Source: Anaeroplasma sp. | Lineage (GTDB): Bacteria; Bacillota_I; Bacilli_A; Acholeplasmatales; Anaeroplasmataceae | Direction of reading: 5' to 3' | Assembly: GCA_022768655.1 (NCBI GenBank) | Contig: JALEQD010000107.1 | Coordinates: 1-43,685 of the forward strand | DNA: 43,685 bases | Shown here: positions 9,542-17,645 of the stretch, piece by piece | Numbering within the stretch: the first letter of the stretch is position 1 | Layout: every line of letters begins with the position of its first letter | The notes under the pieces: generated by a model | Told to the model about the DNA's origin: nothing | The model's input: the letters and a program-made list of their open reading frames with translations, nothing else | Databases searched by the model: none | Translations under genes and position numbers: made by a program

Positions 9542-10288
9542 TTATTTTTTTATTACTGTAAATACAAAATTTGCACTGATTTCTTCCTTTGTTTTAATAG
9601 AAAAAACAAATGTTTTATTTTCTGCTACCTCTTCTTGAGAAACTACTAATTCAAACTTAAAGTTTTTAGCATTTCCGTCATCCTCACTATATTTCTTTTG
9701 ATATTCAGGATTAGGAAGCTGTCCATAATAGCTAATGTATGGATCATTTGTTTCATCAGCATATGATTCAAATACATAAGTTCCTGCCTCTGTTGGCGTA
9801 ATAACATAATATCTTGCTGTCTTATCTGCAGTAATGCTATACATACCAGTTTTTATAACATATGGAGAAGTAATTTTACCATCTCCTGATTCAATACTAT
9901 TTAGCTTTGTAAGCTTAATAGTTGAAATCTTATTTTGATCATTTTGTATAACCTCAAATGGATTATATCCATATCCCTCAGGTGTTTTTAAAACATGAAC
10001 ATTGTAATCAACACCCTTATCATAGTCAGTCAAAATGGCAACTCCATTATCATCAACCTTTACAGGCAGCTTACATACCTTTTCACACCATTGAACCTGT
10101 ACATTCTTAGCAGGTGTTCCATCTGGCATTAAAACTGTAACCTTTAATCCATCAACATCTACTTGATTTCCTCCATTAGGAGTTTCATTTTGATTTGGAT
10201 CCTCTGGTTTTTCATTATTTCCACATGAAGCCAAACTAAATGATAAAAATAATGCTAAAGCTAAAAAACATAATTTAATTTTTTTCAT
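9542..10288 (-). CDS. Lipoprotein, shortest of three operon paralogues
   Basis: This 248-residue lipoprotein has lipobox LASC (Cys22), then the linker DPNQNETP shared with two other lipoproteins in the window. Residues about 45-130 look like a prealbumin/Cna-B-type beta-sandwich (DGTPAKNV...DNGVA...YNVHV...PEGYGY). Residues about 140-248 form a second beta domain (RYYVITPTEAGTYVFES...NDPYI) that clearly aligns with a segment of the 579-aa lipoprotein further up the operon. A Cys pair spaced CEKVC lies in the first domain. AAGGAG precedes the ATG. The function is unknown. I infer an extracytoplasmic partner or substrate of the redox proteins next door. Confidence 0.8.
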   Translation of the reverse strand: MKKIKLCFLALALFLSFSLASCGNNEKPEDPNQNETPNGGNQVDVDGLKVTVLMPDGTPAKNVQVQWCEKVCKLPVKVDDNGVAILTDYDKGVDYNVHVLKTPEGYGYNPFEVIQNDQNKISTIKLTKLNSIESGDGKITSPYVIKTGMYSITADKTARYYVITPTEAGTYVFESYADETNDPYISYYGQLPNPEYQKKYSEDDGNAKNFKFELVVSQEEVAENKTFVFSIKTKEEISANFVFTVIKK

Positions 10289-10360
10289 ACAATTTTCTCC
10301 TTTTTTTTATACTTAACTATTTTATAATATATCAGATTCATTTACAAGAATAATGAATTG

Positions 10361-12271
10361 TTAGTTATTTAATGCTTTATCAATCTCAGCCTCTAATAAT
10401 TCAATTGTTACAGAACGAAGTGATTTATAGGTAATAACTCCATTTGCATCAATAATAACTGTCATTGGGTAGCTACCATTACCACCTAAAGCTTGATAAT
10501 AGCTTGAATCCTCATCATCATAACCATATTTAATACTACTATATTTTACAAGTGTCTTATTCAAACAATCTAAATAATCAGATTCTTCATAAAGCATACC
10601 ATCATGAATTGCGATTACTTCAATCTTATCCTTATACCTTTCATCATTAGCTACCGCATCAAAATATGGAATTTCTCCAATACATGGTCCACATGTTGTA
10701 TACCAGAAATTAATAATTCTTACTTTACCCTGTGATTTAGATACATTGAAAATACCTTTATTTCCATCCTTATCTAAAAGATTAATATTTTTAGAAATAC
10801 ATACATTCCCAATTTCCTTACCAATTTTCTTTCCTAAAATTGCACAATCTATACTATATAGATCCTCGACAAATGATAAAGAAGAAAAATACATAATTTC
10901 ATCATTCTTATCTAACCATACATAATATGGATAATTATTTCCTCCAAATGATTTTAATAAACCCAATTTATCAGAATCATAAGCGTAAATAAAACCATAT
11001 TCATCATTAATATATGTTTTATTTAATTCTCTATTTGAATAGCTACTAACAGCTATAATATTCAAACTCTTATCCTTAAATGTATTATATATTTCATCAA
11101 ATTGTTCCTTATTATAATTATCGTAAAAGAAAATTAATGTAACATTATCATCACTTACAATATCAAATGAATCAGCTTCATTATAATAATTAACATCTAA
11201 TGTAGTATATTTATCACCTATTGAAACTGTATTTGATTTATTCCAATTAATATTAGAATATAAAATTGCTACAAGTAAAATAATAAGACAAACTGCTGTA
11301 GAAATACCATTAATTAAAAATTTCTTATTTATTTTCTTTTTAGGCTTTTCTATATTATTATCTTCAACTAATTCTGAAGAGCCTTCTTCTTTTATTGAAG
11401 CATTTATTTCTTTTCTAATTAGCTTCCAATCAATTGCTTTAGCATGACATGAATCTATACATTCACCACACATAATACATTCATGATCACCAACATGCTT
11501 AACGTCCATTTTACATTTTGAAACACATGCACCACAATGGTTACACTTATCTTCATTAACCTTAATACCTAAAATAGAAAGCTTATTGAATAATCCATAT
11601 ATCGCTCCAAGTGGACAAAAAAATCTACAGAATATTCTATAAATGAAGATTGAACCAACAATAAATAATACAAGCAATATAAATTTCCATGTGAATAATG
11701 GACCAAGCATATCAAAATAATTTGCATTATTATTATTTGCTAGTAAGCCTAAAGCACCCTCAAATGTACCAATAGGACAAATATATTTACAAAAGCCTGG
11801 AATAGTTTTACCAGAGGTAATTGTAAATATGATTGGCAAATAAATAACAAGGCCAAATAATAATACATATTTAAAATATGATAATACTCTAGTTATTTTA
11901 TTCTTTTTTAGCTTTGGTGTTTTAATCTTATATAATAGCTCTTGGAAAAAGCCCCCTGGACAAAACCATCCACAGATCATTCTTCCAAAGGAAATTGCAT
12001 ATAACAATAAGATACCAACAACATATGTAATTGTTTTATAATTTTTACTTGATAATGCATTTTGTAATGAGCCTAAGGGACAAGCACCAATCGCACCAGG
12101 ACATGAATAGCAATTCATACCAGGCAAACAGATAACCTTACTTTTACCAGTAAAAATATTACCAGTAACATAGCCCATTAAATGTGCATTATATAATAAT
12201 GCTGCATAAAGCTGGATAAGCTTGCGCTTACTAGGCATTATTCTTATAAAAAATGACTTAATTTTACTCAT
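10361..12271 (-). CDS. NapH-like 4Fe-4S membrane protein fused to two thioredoxin-fold domains
   Basis: The N-terminal half (about residues 1-285) resembles NapH/CcoG-type polyferredoxins. It has several membrane helices, CP motifs at their ends (CGWFCPGG, CKYICPIG, CRFFCPLG), and two 4Fe-4S clusters, CNHCGACVSKC (243-253) and CIMCGECIDSC (265-275). A further membrane helix at about 318-338 leads to an extracytoplasmic part. Its first thioredoxin fold (about 355-475) has a cis-Pro (YP, 448) but no CxxC. The second is TlpA-like (about 490-636), with active site CGPC (527-530) and cis-Pro 602. It probably passes electrons from cytoplasmic carriers across the membrane to the thioredoxin domain. 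AGGA lies upstream of the ATG, and the gene starts four bases after the CxxC-tail gene. Confidence 0.85.
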   Translation of the reverse strand: MSKIKSFFIRIMPSKRKLIQLYAALLYNAHLMGYVTGNIFTGKSKVICLPGMNCYSCPGAIGACPLGSLQNALSSKNYKTITYVVGILLLYAISFGRMICGWFCPGGFFQELLYKIKTPKLKKNKITRVLSYFKYVLLFGLVIYLPIIFTITSGKTIPGFCKYICPIGTFEGALGLLANNNNANYFDMLGPLFTWKFILLVLFIVGSIFIYRIFCRFFCPLGAIYGLFNKLSILGIKVNEDKCNHCGACVSKCKMDVKHVGDHECIMCGECIDSCHAKAIDWKLIRKEINASIKEEGSSELVEDNNIEKPKKKINKKFLINGISTAVCLIILLVAILYSNINWNKSNTVSIGDKYTTLDVNYYNEADSFDIVSDDNVTLIFFYDNYNKEQFDEIYNTFKDKSLNIIAVSSYSNRELNKTYINDEYGFIYAYDSDKLGLLKSFGGNNYPYYVWLDKNDEIMYFSSLSFVEDLYSIDCAILGKKIGKEIGNVCISKNINLLDKDGNKGIFNVSKSQGKVRIINFWYTTCGPCIGEIPYFDAVANDERYKDKIEVIAIHDGMLYEESDYLDCLNKTLVKYSSIKYGYDDEDSSYYQALGGNGSYPMTVIIDANGVITYKSLRSVTIELLEAEIDKALNN

Positions 12272-12275
12272 AATC

Positions 12276-13046
12276 TTATCCTAGCCCTATACATTCTGAA
12301 CATATTTTAGCTGCCTTTAAAAATACATCATTAGCTCCACCGATTACACCACCAACTATAACCATAATAACCGCAGCTACAAGGATACTATATTTAATAA
12401 TGTTAATAGCTTTTTCATTTTTCTTTGGAGCAACATTACAATTTTTAGAATCTATAATTTTTTTTGCTAAATCACATGATGCCTTAGCATTATAATCTTC
12501 ATATATTTTAGCAATAATAAATGCAAAAAATGAAATAATTATTAAAGGAGTAACATAAATAAATAATTTATTACACTGTTCTAATGCATTTCCTGTTGAA
12601 ATGAAATGCTTAGTATTAAACATGTATAAAAATGCAATAACAATACATACTAAAGAAATTAGTGTGGCTACAAAATAAGCATAATATCTCTTATTTCCCA
12701 ATTTAATTAATTCTTTATAATCATCTGTATTTTTATTTTCCTCTGGTATATTGTGCATTATTGTTTTTAATTTAGCTAAATTTTCCTTTTTAGGAAGCTT
12801 TTTATCCTCTAAATTATATTTATATGATAATACACCACCGACAATAACAAATAAAATTAATAAGATTATAACAATTAATATATCTAAAATAGCCTTACCA
12901 GCTAATTCTCTTGTAAAAATAGGAATTTCATTTTTACGACCATAATATATTCTTAAAATTTGAATAATAAATAATATTGCAGTTAAAAAGATTTGGAATG
13001 ATATAATCCCCCAGGTTAATCTTTTAACTAATTTTTCATTACTCAT
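12276..13046 (-). CDS. Multi-span membrane protein with C-terminal CxxC tail (CD1871A-like)
   Basis: This 256-residue protein has about five membrane segments (near residues 13-30, 53-75, 123-143, 163-180 and 220-240). It ends in KAAKICSECIGLG, with Cys249 and Cys252. That ending matches my memory of the short 'CD1871A family CXXC motif-containing' proteins of clostridia, which are encoded between a TlpA-type thioredoxin and a 4Fe-4S membrane protein. The gene order here is the same. Those proteins are normally only about 40-50 residues, so this looks like the same tail on a much larger membrane protein. GGGGAG precedes the ATG. The likely role is a thiol relay between ferredoxin-like and thioredoxin-like partners; this is inference from motif and context. 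Confidence 0.78.
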   Translation of the reverse strand: MSNEKLVKRLTWGIISFQIFLTAILFIIQILRIYYGRKNEIPIFTRELAGKAILDILIVIILLILFVIVGGVLSYKYNLEDKKLPKKENLAKLKTIMHNIPEENKNTDDYKELIKLGNKRYYAYFVATLISLVCIVIAFLYMFNTKHFISTGNALEQCNKLFIYVTPLIIISFFAFIIAKIYEDYNAKASCDLAKKIIDSKNCNVAPKKNEKAINIIKYSILVAAVIMVIVGGVIGGANDVFLKAAKICSECIGLG

Positions 13047-13062
13047 AATATCACTCCCCTAG

Positions 13063-13097
13063 TTAAATCCCAAATCATTGTTTGATTTGGGATTTAA
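13063..13097 (-). other. Perfect 15-bp intercistronic hairpin
   Basis: The arms TTAAATCCCAAATCA (13063-13077) and its exact complement (13083-13097) flank a 5-base loop. It fills the gap between the TlpA-type lipoprotein stop and the ribosome site of the CxxC-tail gene. No U-run follows on the minus strand, where the sequence continues CTAGGGGAG. An ordinary terminator is therefore less likely than an RNA-stability, processing or translation-control element. Confidence 0.7.
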
Positions 13098-13104
13098 TTA
13101 TGTC

Positions 13105-15888
13105 TTAAATACTTCTAACGTAATAGCAAAGCTTTAGCCAAGAATATGTTATACCTTCAAATGTATACTTATCCATTAAAAGCTGTAGCATTTCAGCTAA
13201 ATCCTTATCAACCTTAATTAATCCATAGAATTGATTTGTTTCATCTTCGGCTTCAATAATTTTTGTATCTAAATATTCCTGCATCTTTTCAGTCATATCA
13301 GTATTTTCAGTTCCTTCAATTGCATTTCCAAATTCATCCTTTGTGAAATCAAATGCACCATTATTGACTAAATCAACCATGTTTACTGAATTAAAGATAC
13401 CAGTCAAATATGCAACATCTAAATATACAAATGCATCAGTTGCTGGTTGACCATTAAATACCGGATGATAATATTTATCAGTTGATAATATAACATCAAT
13501 TACCTTATTTGGAAGAATATCACCAGTTAAATCATCATTTGCTGTAGTAAATGATGTATAAGCACAAACATTTAATATTTCTAATGTTTCATTTTCATCC
13601 TTAACCTTTTCAATAACAAATTTTAATTCACCTGTATCAGCAACATTCCAGAAGCATGGAAGAATGTAATATTCCTTTCCAGCCTCAAGACGTAAATATG
13701 TGAAGAAATTAATATTTGTTATTTCACTACCATTTTTAAGATTAATATATGTTTCTCTAAATTCAACTGATAAAGAGTCAACAGTTTTCATTTCTCCATC
13801 AGGGAAAATAATGAAGCAATCTGTTTCCTTTTCAGCAAGACCATAAATCTTATATACACCAGATGTTTCAGGAACAAACTTATTATATAAGCCTCTTGGA
13901 ACAATAGCTCTATCATATGTAACAGTATTTTCACCCTCTGTAGCTACATATGAGCTAAATGGAGCAAGACCCTTAATTGGATCACCAGGAATAGTATCCT
14001 GTCCTTCTACACCGTATTGATCAACATATACACATAATTCTAACCATTGATTATCAAATTCAACATCACCAATTTCATTTGTAATATCAACTAATATATC
14101 CTTTAATTCTCTTGTTACAGGTGTTAAGCCTGAAGTGGCTAAATCTGTTAAATTGAAATATGAATTAGATGCATAATTGAAATATTGCAATAATATTTCA
14201 GAACGCATATTTTCTTCAGTATCAAGGAATGTTAATTTATCTGCTGCATAATATTCATAAATAGAGTGCTCAGCAAACTTTGTATAACCATCAAGTAGAT
14301 TTGCTAAAACAAGCTTATCTGTACCCTTAATGTAATAATAGCCATCTGTTTCATTGAATTCTACCTCAGCATAATTTTCATATTGTAAAATTTCTGGGTC
14401 AACTAGTCCAGTAGCACAATCTCTAATTATGTAAGTAGCCTCATTAACCTCTGAAACATTAACAAATCTAACATTTTTAATATATACAGTATCATCACCA
14501 TCAAAGCCACTAGTATCTTTCATATAGCATAATGCTATTTCAACCTCTTCATCCTCGCCAGCAACATAAATGTATTTAGTTTCAAAGCCATTAGTAATAC
14601 CTGAAATTAAACCAATTCTTCTATTATCCTTTAAAAAATATAGACAGTCTGCTGATTCAGTAGATGATTTATAATCAAATGCTAAAACTGTATTAGCTTT
14701 GATAGAAACATTCATATATAAAATAGAATATGAATTATTAATCTTTATATTTGAAGGCTTAATACATTTTTCACCATCTATTTCATCAACAACCCAAGGC
14801 CAATTATATTTTGCATCCTCTTCCTTTGTTTCTGTCTTATATGTTACAGTTGTACCATTTTGATTTGCAGCTTCAGAAATTTTATCATCACCTGGATATT
14901 CTGTTGTAGGTAAAGCAATTTCTTCAGATTCATACTTAGTTTGATAATCATTACCTAAGAATTCTCCAAAAGTACTTGTCCACTTAGAAACAGTAGTAAT
15001 AGCACCATCTTCCATATAAGCAATTACACCAAATCTATCAATAAATATGCTTGTTGGGAATGCATTAATAGAAAATGCTTGCATCATACCTATTTCTTGA
15101 TCATCACGAACACAAGGGAATGTAAGATTATTTGTTCTTTTAAATTCCTTAATATCTGCCATTGTATCTTGGCTTGAAGTTTGATCACCAGGATTGATTG
15201 CTACAACCTCAACCTTTTGATCCTTATAAGCCTTATATGCTTCTTCAAGATACGGGAATTCTGTAATACACCATGAGCACTCAGAATACCAGAAATTTAG
15301 AACAACTAAATCATTTTCCTCAAGTAATTTAGATAGCTTAATAGTATTTCCATCAGAATCAATATATTCAAAATCATACATTGAATCTCCTAAGCTATAT
15401 TTATGACCCTCAGGCATTTTAGATGAAATTAAATGCTGTGTTAATTTAACCTCAGAAACTAAATTACTACCTGTAGCATCTGTATAAATTTTAGCTTCAT
15501 CCTCTAATTGATAGCCATCATCATATTCTACATTAACCTCATAAATATCCTTTTTAACATTAAAATCCGCATATCCATTAACATCAGTGTAGCTTTCCTT
15601 TACAACATTACCACCCTTTGATAATGAAACATATAGATTCTTTAATGGCTTACCACTAACTGCAGTAACATGAACACGATATGTTACATTTTCTTCAGTG
15701 TCTTGGCCACCATTATTGTTATTGTTATTATTGTTATTGTTGTTATTGTTTCCACTATCTCCACCATTGCCTGGAGTTTCATTTTGATTTGGATCATCAG
15801 CTGGCTTGTCATCATTACAAGCTGCTAAAGTAAAGGTAACTCCAAAAAACAAAGCAAATAAAGATAATAACTTTAAAAATTTTTTCAT
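13105..15888 (-). CDS. Large lipoprotein with TlpA-type thioredoxin domain
   Basis: This 927-residue surface lipoprotein has lipobox LAAC (Cys24), the DPNQNETPG linker and a run of 13 Asn (47-59). A Cna-B/prealbumin-like domain follows (about 68-150). Next is a TlpA/AhpC-type redoxin domain (about 165-300) with NFWYSECSWC (CxxC at 204-207) and cis-Pro 278. The remaining 600 residues are beta-rich. They include a carbohydrate-binding-like segment (about 340-480) and two copies of a block of the pattern V-x-x-(E/D)-L-x-(D/E)-x-L ... W-L-x-L-C-x-Y-V, one mid-protein and one at the C-terminus. It starts 17 bases after the 579-aa lipoprotein gene with GGAGGAG. It probably reduces or isomerises disulfides outside the membrane, fed by the two downstream gene products. 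Confidence 0.85.
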   Translation of the reverse strand: MKKFLKLLSLFALFFGVTFTLAACNDDKPADDPNQNETPGNGGDSGNNNNNNNNNNNNNGGQDTEENVTYRVHVTAVSGKPLKNLYVSLSKGGNVVKESYTDVNGYADFNVKKDIYEVNVEYDDGYQLEDEAKIYTDATGSNLVSEVKLTQHLISSKMPEGHKYSLGDSMYDFEYIDSDGNTIKLSKLLEENDLVVLNFWYSECSWCITEFPYLEEAYKAYKDQKVEVVAINPGDQTSSQDTMADIKEFKRTNNLTFPCVRDDQEIGMMQAFSINAFPTSIFIDRFGVIAYMEDGAITTVSKWTSTFGEFLGNDYQTKYESEEIALPTTEYPGDDKISEAANQNGTTVTYKTETKEEDAKYNWPWVVDEIDGEKCIKPSNIKINNSYSILYMNVSIKANTVLAFDYKSSTESADCLYFLKDNRRIGLISGITNGFETKYIYVAGEDEEVEIALCYMKDTSGFDGDDTVYIKNVRFVNVSEVNEATYIIRDCATGLVDPEILQYENYAEVEFNETDGYYYIKGTDKLVLANLLDGYTKFAEHSIYEYYAADKLTFLDTEENMRSEILLQYFNYASNSYFNLTDLATSGLTPVTRELKDILVDITNEIGDVEFDNQWLELCVYVDQYGVEGQDTIPGDPIKGLAPFSSYVATEGENTVTYDRAIVPRGLYNKFVPETSGVYKIYGLAEKETDCFIIFPDGEMKTVDSLSVEFRETYINLKNGSEITNINFFTYLRLEAGKEYYILPCFWNVADTGELKFVIEKVKDENETLEILNVCAYTSFTTANDDLTGDILPNKVIDVILSTDKYYHPVFNGQPATDAFVYLDVAYLTGIFNSVNMVDLVNNGAFDFTKDEFGNAIEGTENTDMTEKMQEYLDTKIIEAEDETNQFYGLIKVDKDLAEMLQLLMDKYTFEGITYSWLKLCYYVRSI
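15712..15750 (-). repeat. Asn-codon microsatellite (13 codons)
   Basis: This is a run of AAT/AAC codons encoding 13 consecutive Asn in the linker of the TlpA-type lipoprotein. A trinucleotide tract like this can change length by slippage without shifting the frame. Confidence 0.9.
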
Positions 15889-15905
15889 AGTCTCCTCCTC
15901 ATTAA

Positions 15906-17645
15906 TTAACTATAAAATCCACATGCGAATAACCATTGATCCTCTTCTGTTGCAAAAACATTATCTTTTTCACACCAGCCTATACCATCAAAGAAATAAG
16001 ACGCGCTATTACTTAGCTTCTGTAAAAAATCCTTTAATTCCTTTGTGACATAGCAAACACCATCGCTATTACACATATCTGTATATTCTGCTTCAATAAA
16101 ACGTTTATAATTTTCCTTACCAAAAAGTCTTAATTGAGCATTACCAGGATCCTCAATGTGATTTAAGCCACCGTCAAAAAAGACTGGTGCTTTTGTTATT
16201 TTCGCACATACGATAGGATCAGTTGAAGGATTATCAATTTCTCCAATTCTAAAATGATAATAGCCATCGCCTTTATAATAATACATTCTATTTCCATTTA
16301 ATACAAGTCTATTATTTACTTTAAACTGACTATATTTCGAAAAATCAATATATGTTTTAGAGCTATCTGGTGTATTTATTGTACCAACCCTAACATATTC
16401 ACCATTAGGATCCTCAATATATTTTCCATTTTCTAATCTATATCTTATTCTAATATATTGATTATCTTTTTCATTTTCAGGCTTGCCAGAAATGTAAGCA
16501 TTCATTCCACCAATACCATGTAATGAGCCACCAGCATTATCTACACAGGTATAAATTGCATTAAAATATTCAGAAATAAGACTACCACTAGATTCAGGGT
16601 ATCTATTTCCTATTTTTACATAATTATAGGCTAAAGACTCATCCTCTAAATTAACTAGCTTACCATTATCATCAACCTCATAGATAAGCATTCCATTATT
16701 ATCTCTTTTATAATAAACATCGTTTGCTAAAACTACTGTTATCTCTTCATGCTCCATCTCATAAAATGATTTATAAATAATTCTAAAATAAACAGTGACA
16801 GGATAGCTATTATCCTTGGTTTTAGCCCTTATACCAAAAGCAAATACATTTCCAATTTCTTCTTCTGAAACATTAACCTCATATAAGAAATTCTTTGTAT
16901 ATGCTCCTTTTTTAGTAGTACCACCATCATCCTTACTTTCAGCAAAAAACTTTGAAGCTGAGGTACCATTATAAATATCAACAATAGGATTTATTATATC
17001 ATCATTAACATCAACAATTGATTCAATAATATATACACCAGGACTGTTTGGAATAAATTGGTAATAAACTGTCCCCTTTTCTTGGGCATTCACATATTTA
17101 CTTATGCTAGCTTGATAAGCATAGGCCTCACCAACATTATTTTTATCCTTAATGGTAATATTTTCAATCTTAAAAATATTACCATATATATCAGTACCCT
17201 TACCCTTTGGCTTATTAATCTTCATCATTTCAATTGAAGCCTCAGGATTATCACTTGTTACAATAGTCGCATTTGGATCATATGTATAACCTGTTGGGCA
17301 TTTAGAAAGATGAACATTATATTCTCCATCTAAATTATTAGTTTTTGCTATACCATCCTTTACTAATGCCTTAACCTCTTGATTTCGGTTTGTCCAAACA
17401 ACATAAATTTCTTCGCTTTCGCTTATAGGCATAACGCCACCATTATACATTATTGTAATAATAAAATCCTTTTTTTCTACAATAGGATTATCATCACCAG
17501 TATTACCACTATTGTTTTCATCACCACTAGTGGGATCATCAATAATAGTTCCACCACCATTATTAACATCAGTTACACTTCCACAGGATGCAAGACAAAA
17601 AACCAAAAAAATAGATATTAACATTGAAAATATTGTTTTTTTCAT
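15906..17645 (-). CDS. Lipoprotein paralogous to its two operon neighbours
   Basis: This 579-residue lipoprotein has lipobox LASC (Cys21) and a Gly/Asn/Asp-rich linker. Residues about 60-145 form a Cna-B-like domain (EYNVHLSKCPTGYTYDP). A second beta domain (about 160-300; YYQFIPNSPGVYIIES, KNFLYEVNVSEEEI) aligns with the 248-aa lipoprotein. The C-terminus carries the YVTKELKDFLQKL...W...LFACGFYS block that also occurs twice in the 927-aa protein. The gene overlaps the end of the VWA gene by ATGA (17642-17645), so the surface lipoproteins are translationally coupled to the VWA/MoxR part of the operon. No catalytic motif was seen. A substrate, scaffold or ligand-binding role is inferred. Confidence 0.82.
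   Translation of the reverse strand: MKKTIFSMLISIFLVFCLASCGSVTDVNNGGGTIIDDPTSGDENNSGNTGDDNPIVEKKDFIITIMYNGGVMPISESEEIYVVWTNRNQEVKALVKDGIAKTNNLDGEYNVHLSKCPTGYTYDPNATIVTSDNPEASIEMMKINKPKGKGTDIYGNIFKIENITIKDKNNVGEAYAYQASISKYVNAQEKGTVYYQFIPNSPGVYIIESIVDVNDDIINPIVDIYNGTSASKFFAESKDDGGTTKKGAYTKNFLYEVNVSEEEIGNVFAFGIRAKTKDNSYPVTVYFRIIYKSFYEMEHEEITVVLANDVYYKRDNNGMLIYEVDDNGKLVNLEDESLAYNYVKIGNRYPESSGSLISEYFNAIYTCVDNAGGSLHGIGGMNAYISGKPENEKDNQYIRIRYRLENGKYIEDPNGEYVRVGTINTPDSSKTYIDFSKYSQFKVNNRLVLNGNRMYYYKGDGYYHFRIGEIDNPSTDPIVCAKITKAPVFFDGGLNHIEDPGNAQLRLFGKENYKRFIEAEYTDMCNSDGVCYVTKELKDFLQKLSNSASYFFDGIGWCEKDNVFATEEDQWLFACGFYS

Noticed and set aside
10335-10357. Inverted repeat ATTCATT/AATGAAT in front of the 248-aa lipoprotein gene
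   Set aside because: A seven-base all-A/T-rich stem with a nine-base loop and no U-run; likely chance in AT-rich DNA and not a terminator.
17642-17645. Possibility of the Mycoplasma code (TGA = Trp), given the low GC
   Set aside because: TGA closes the VWA gene inside a normal ATGA overlap, and the conserved Trp positions checked, such as the WA ending at 43188-43193, use TGG.
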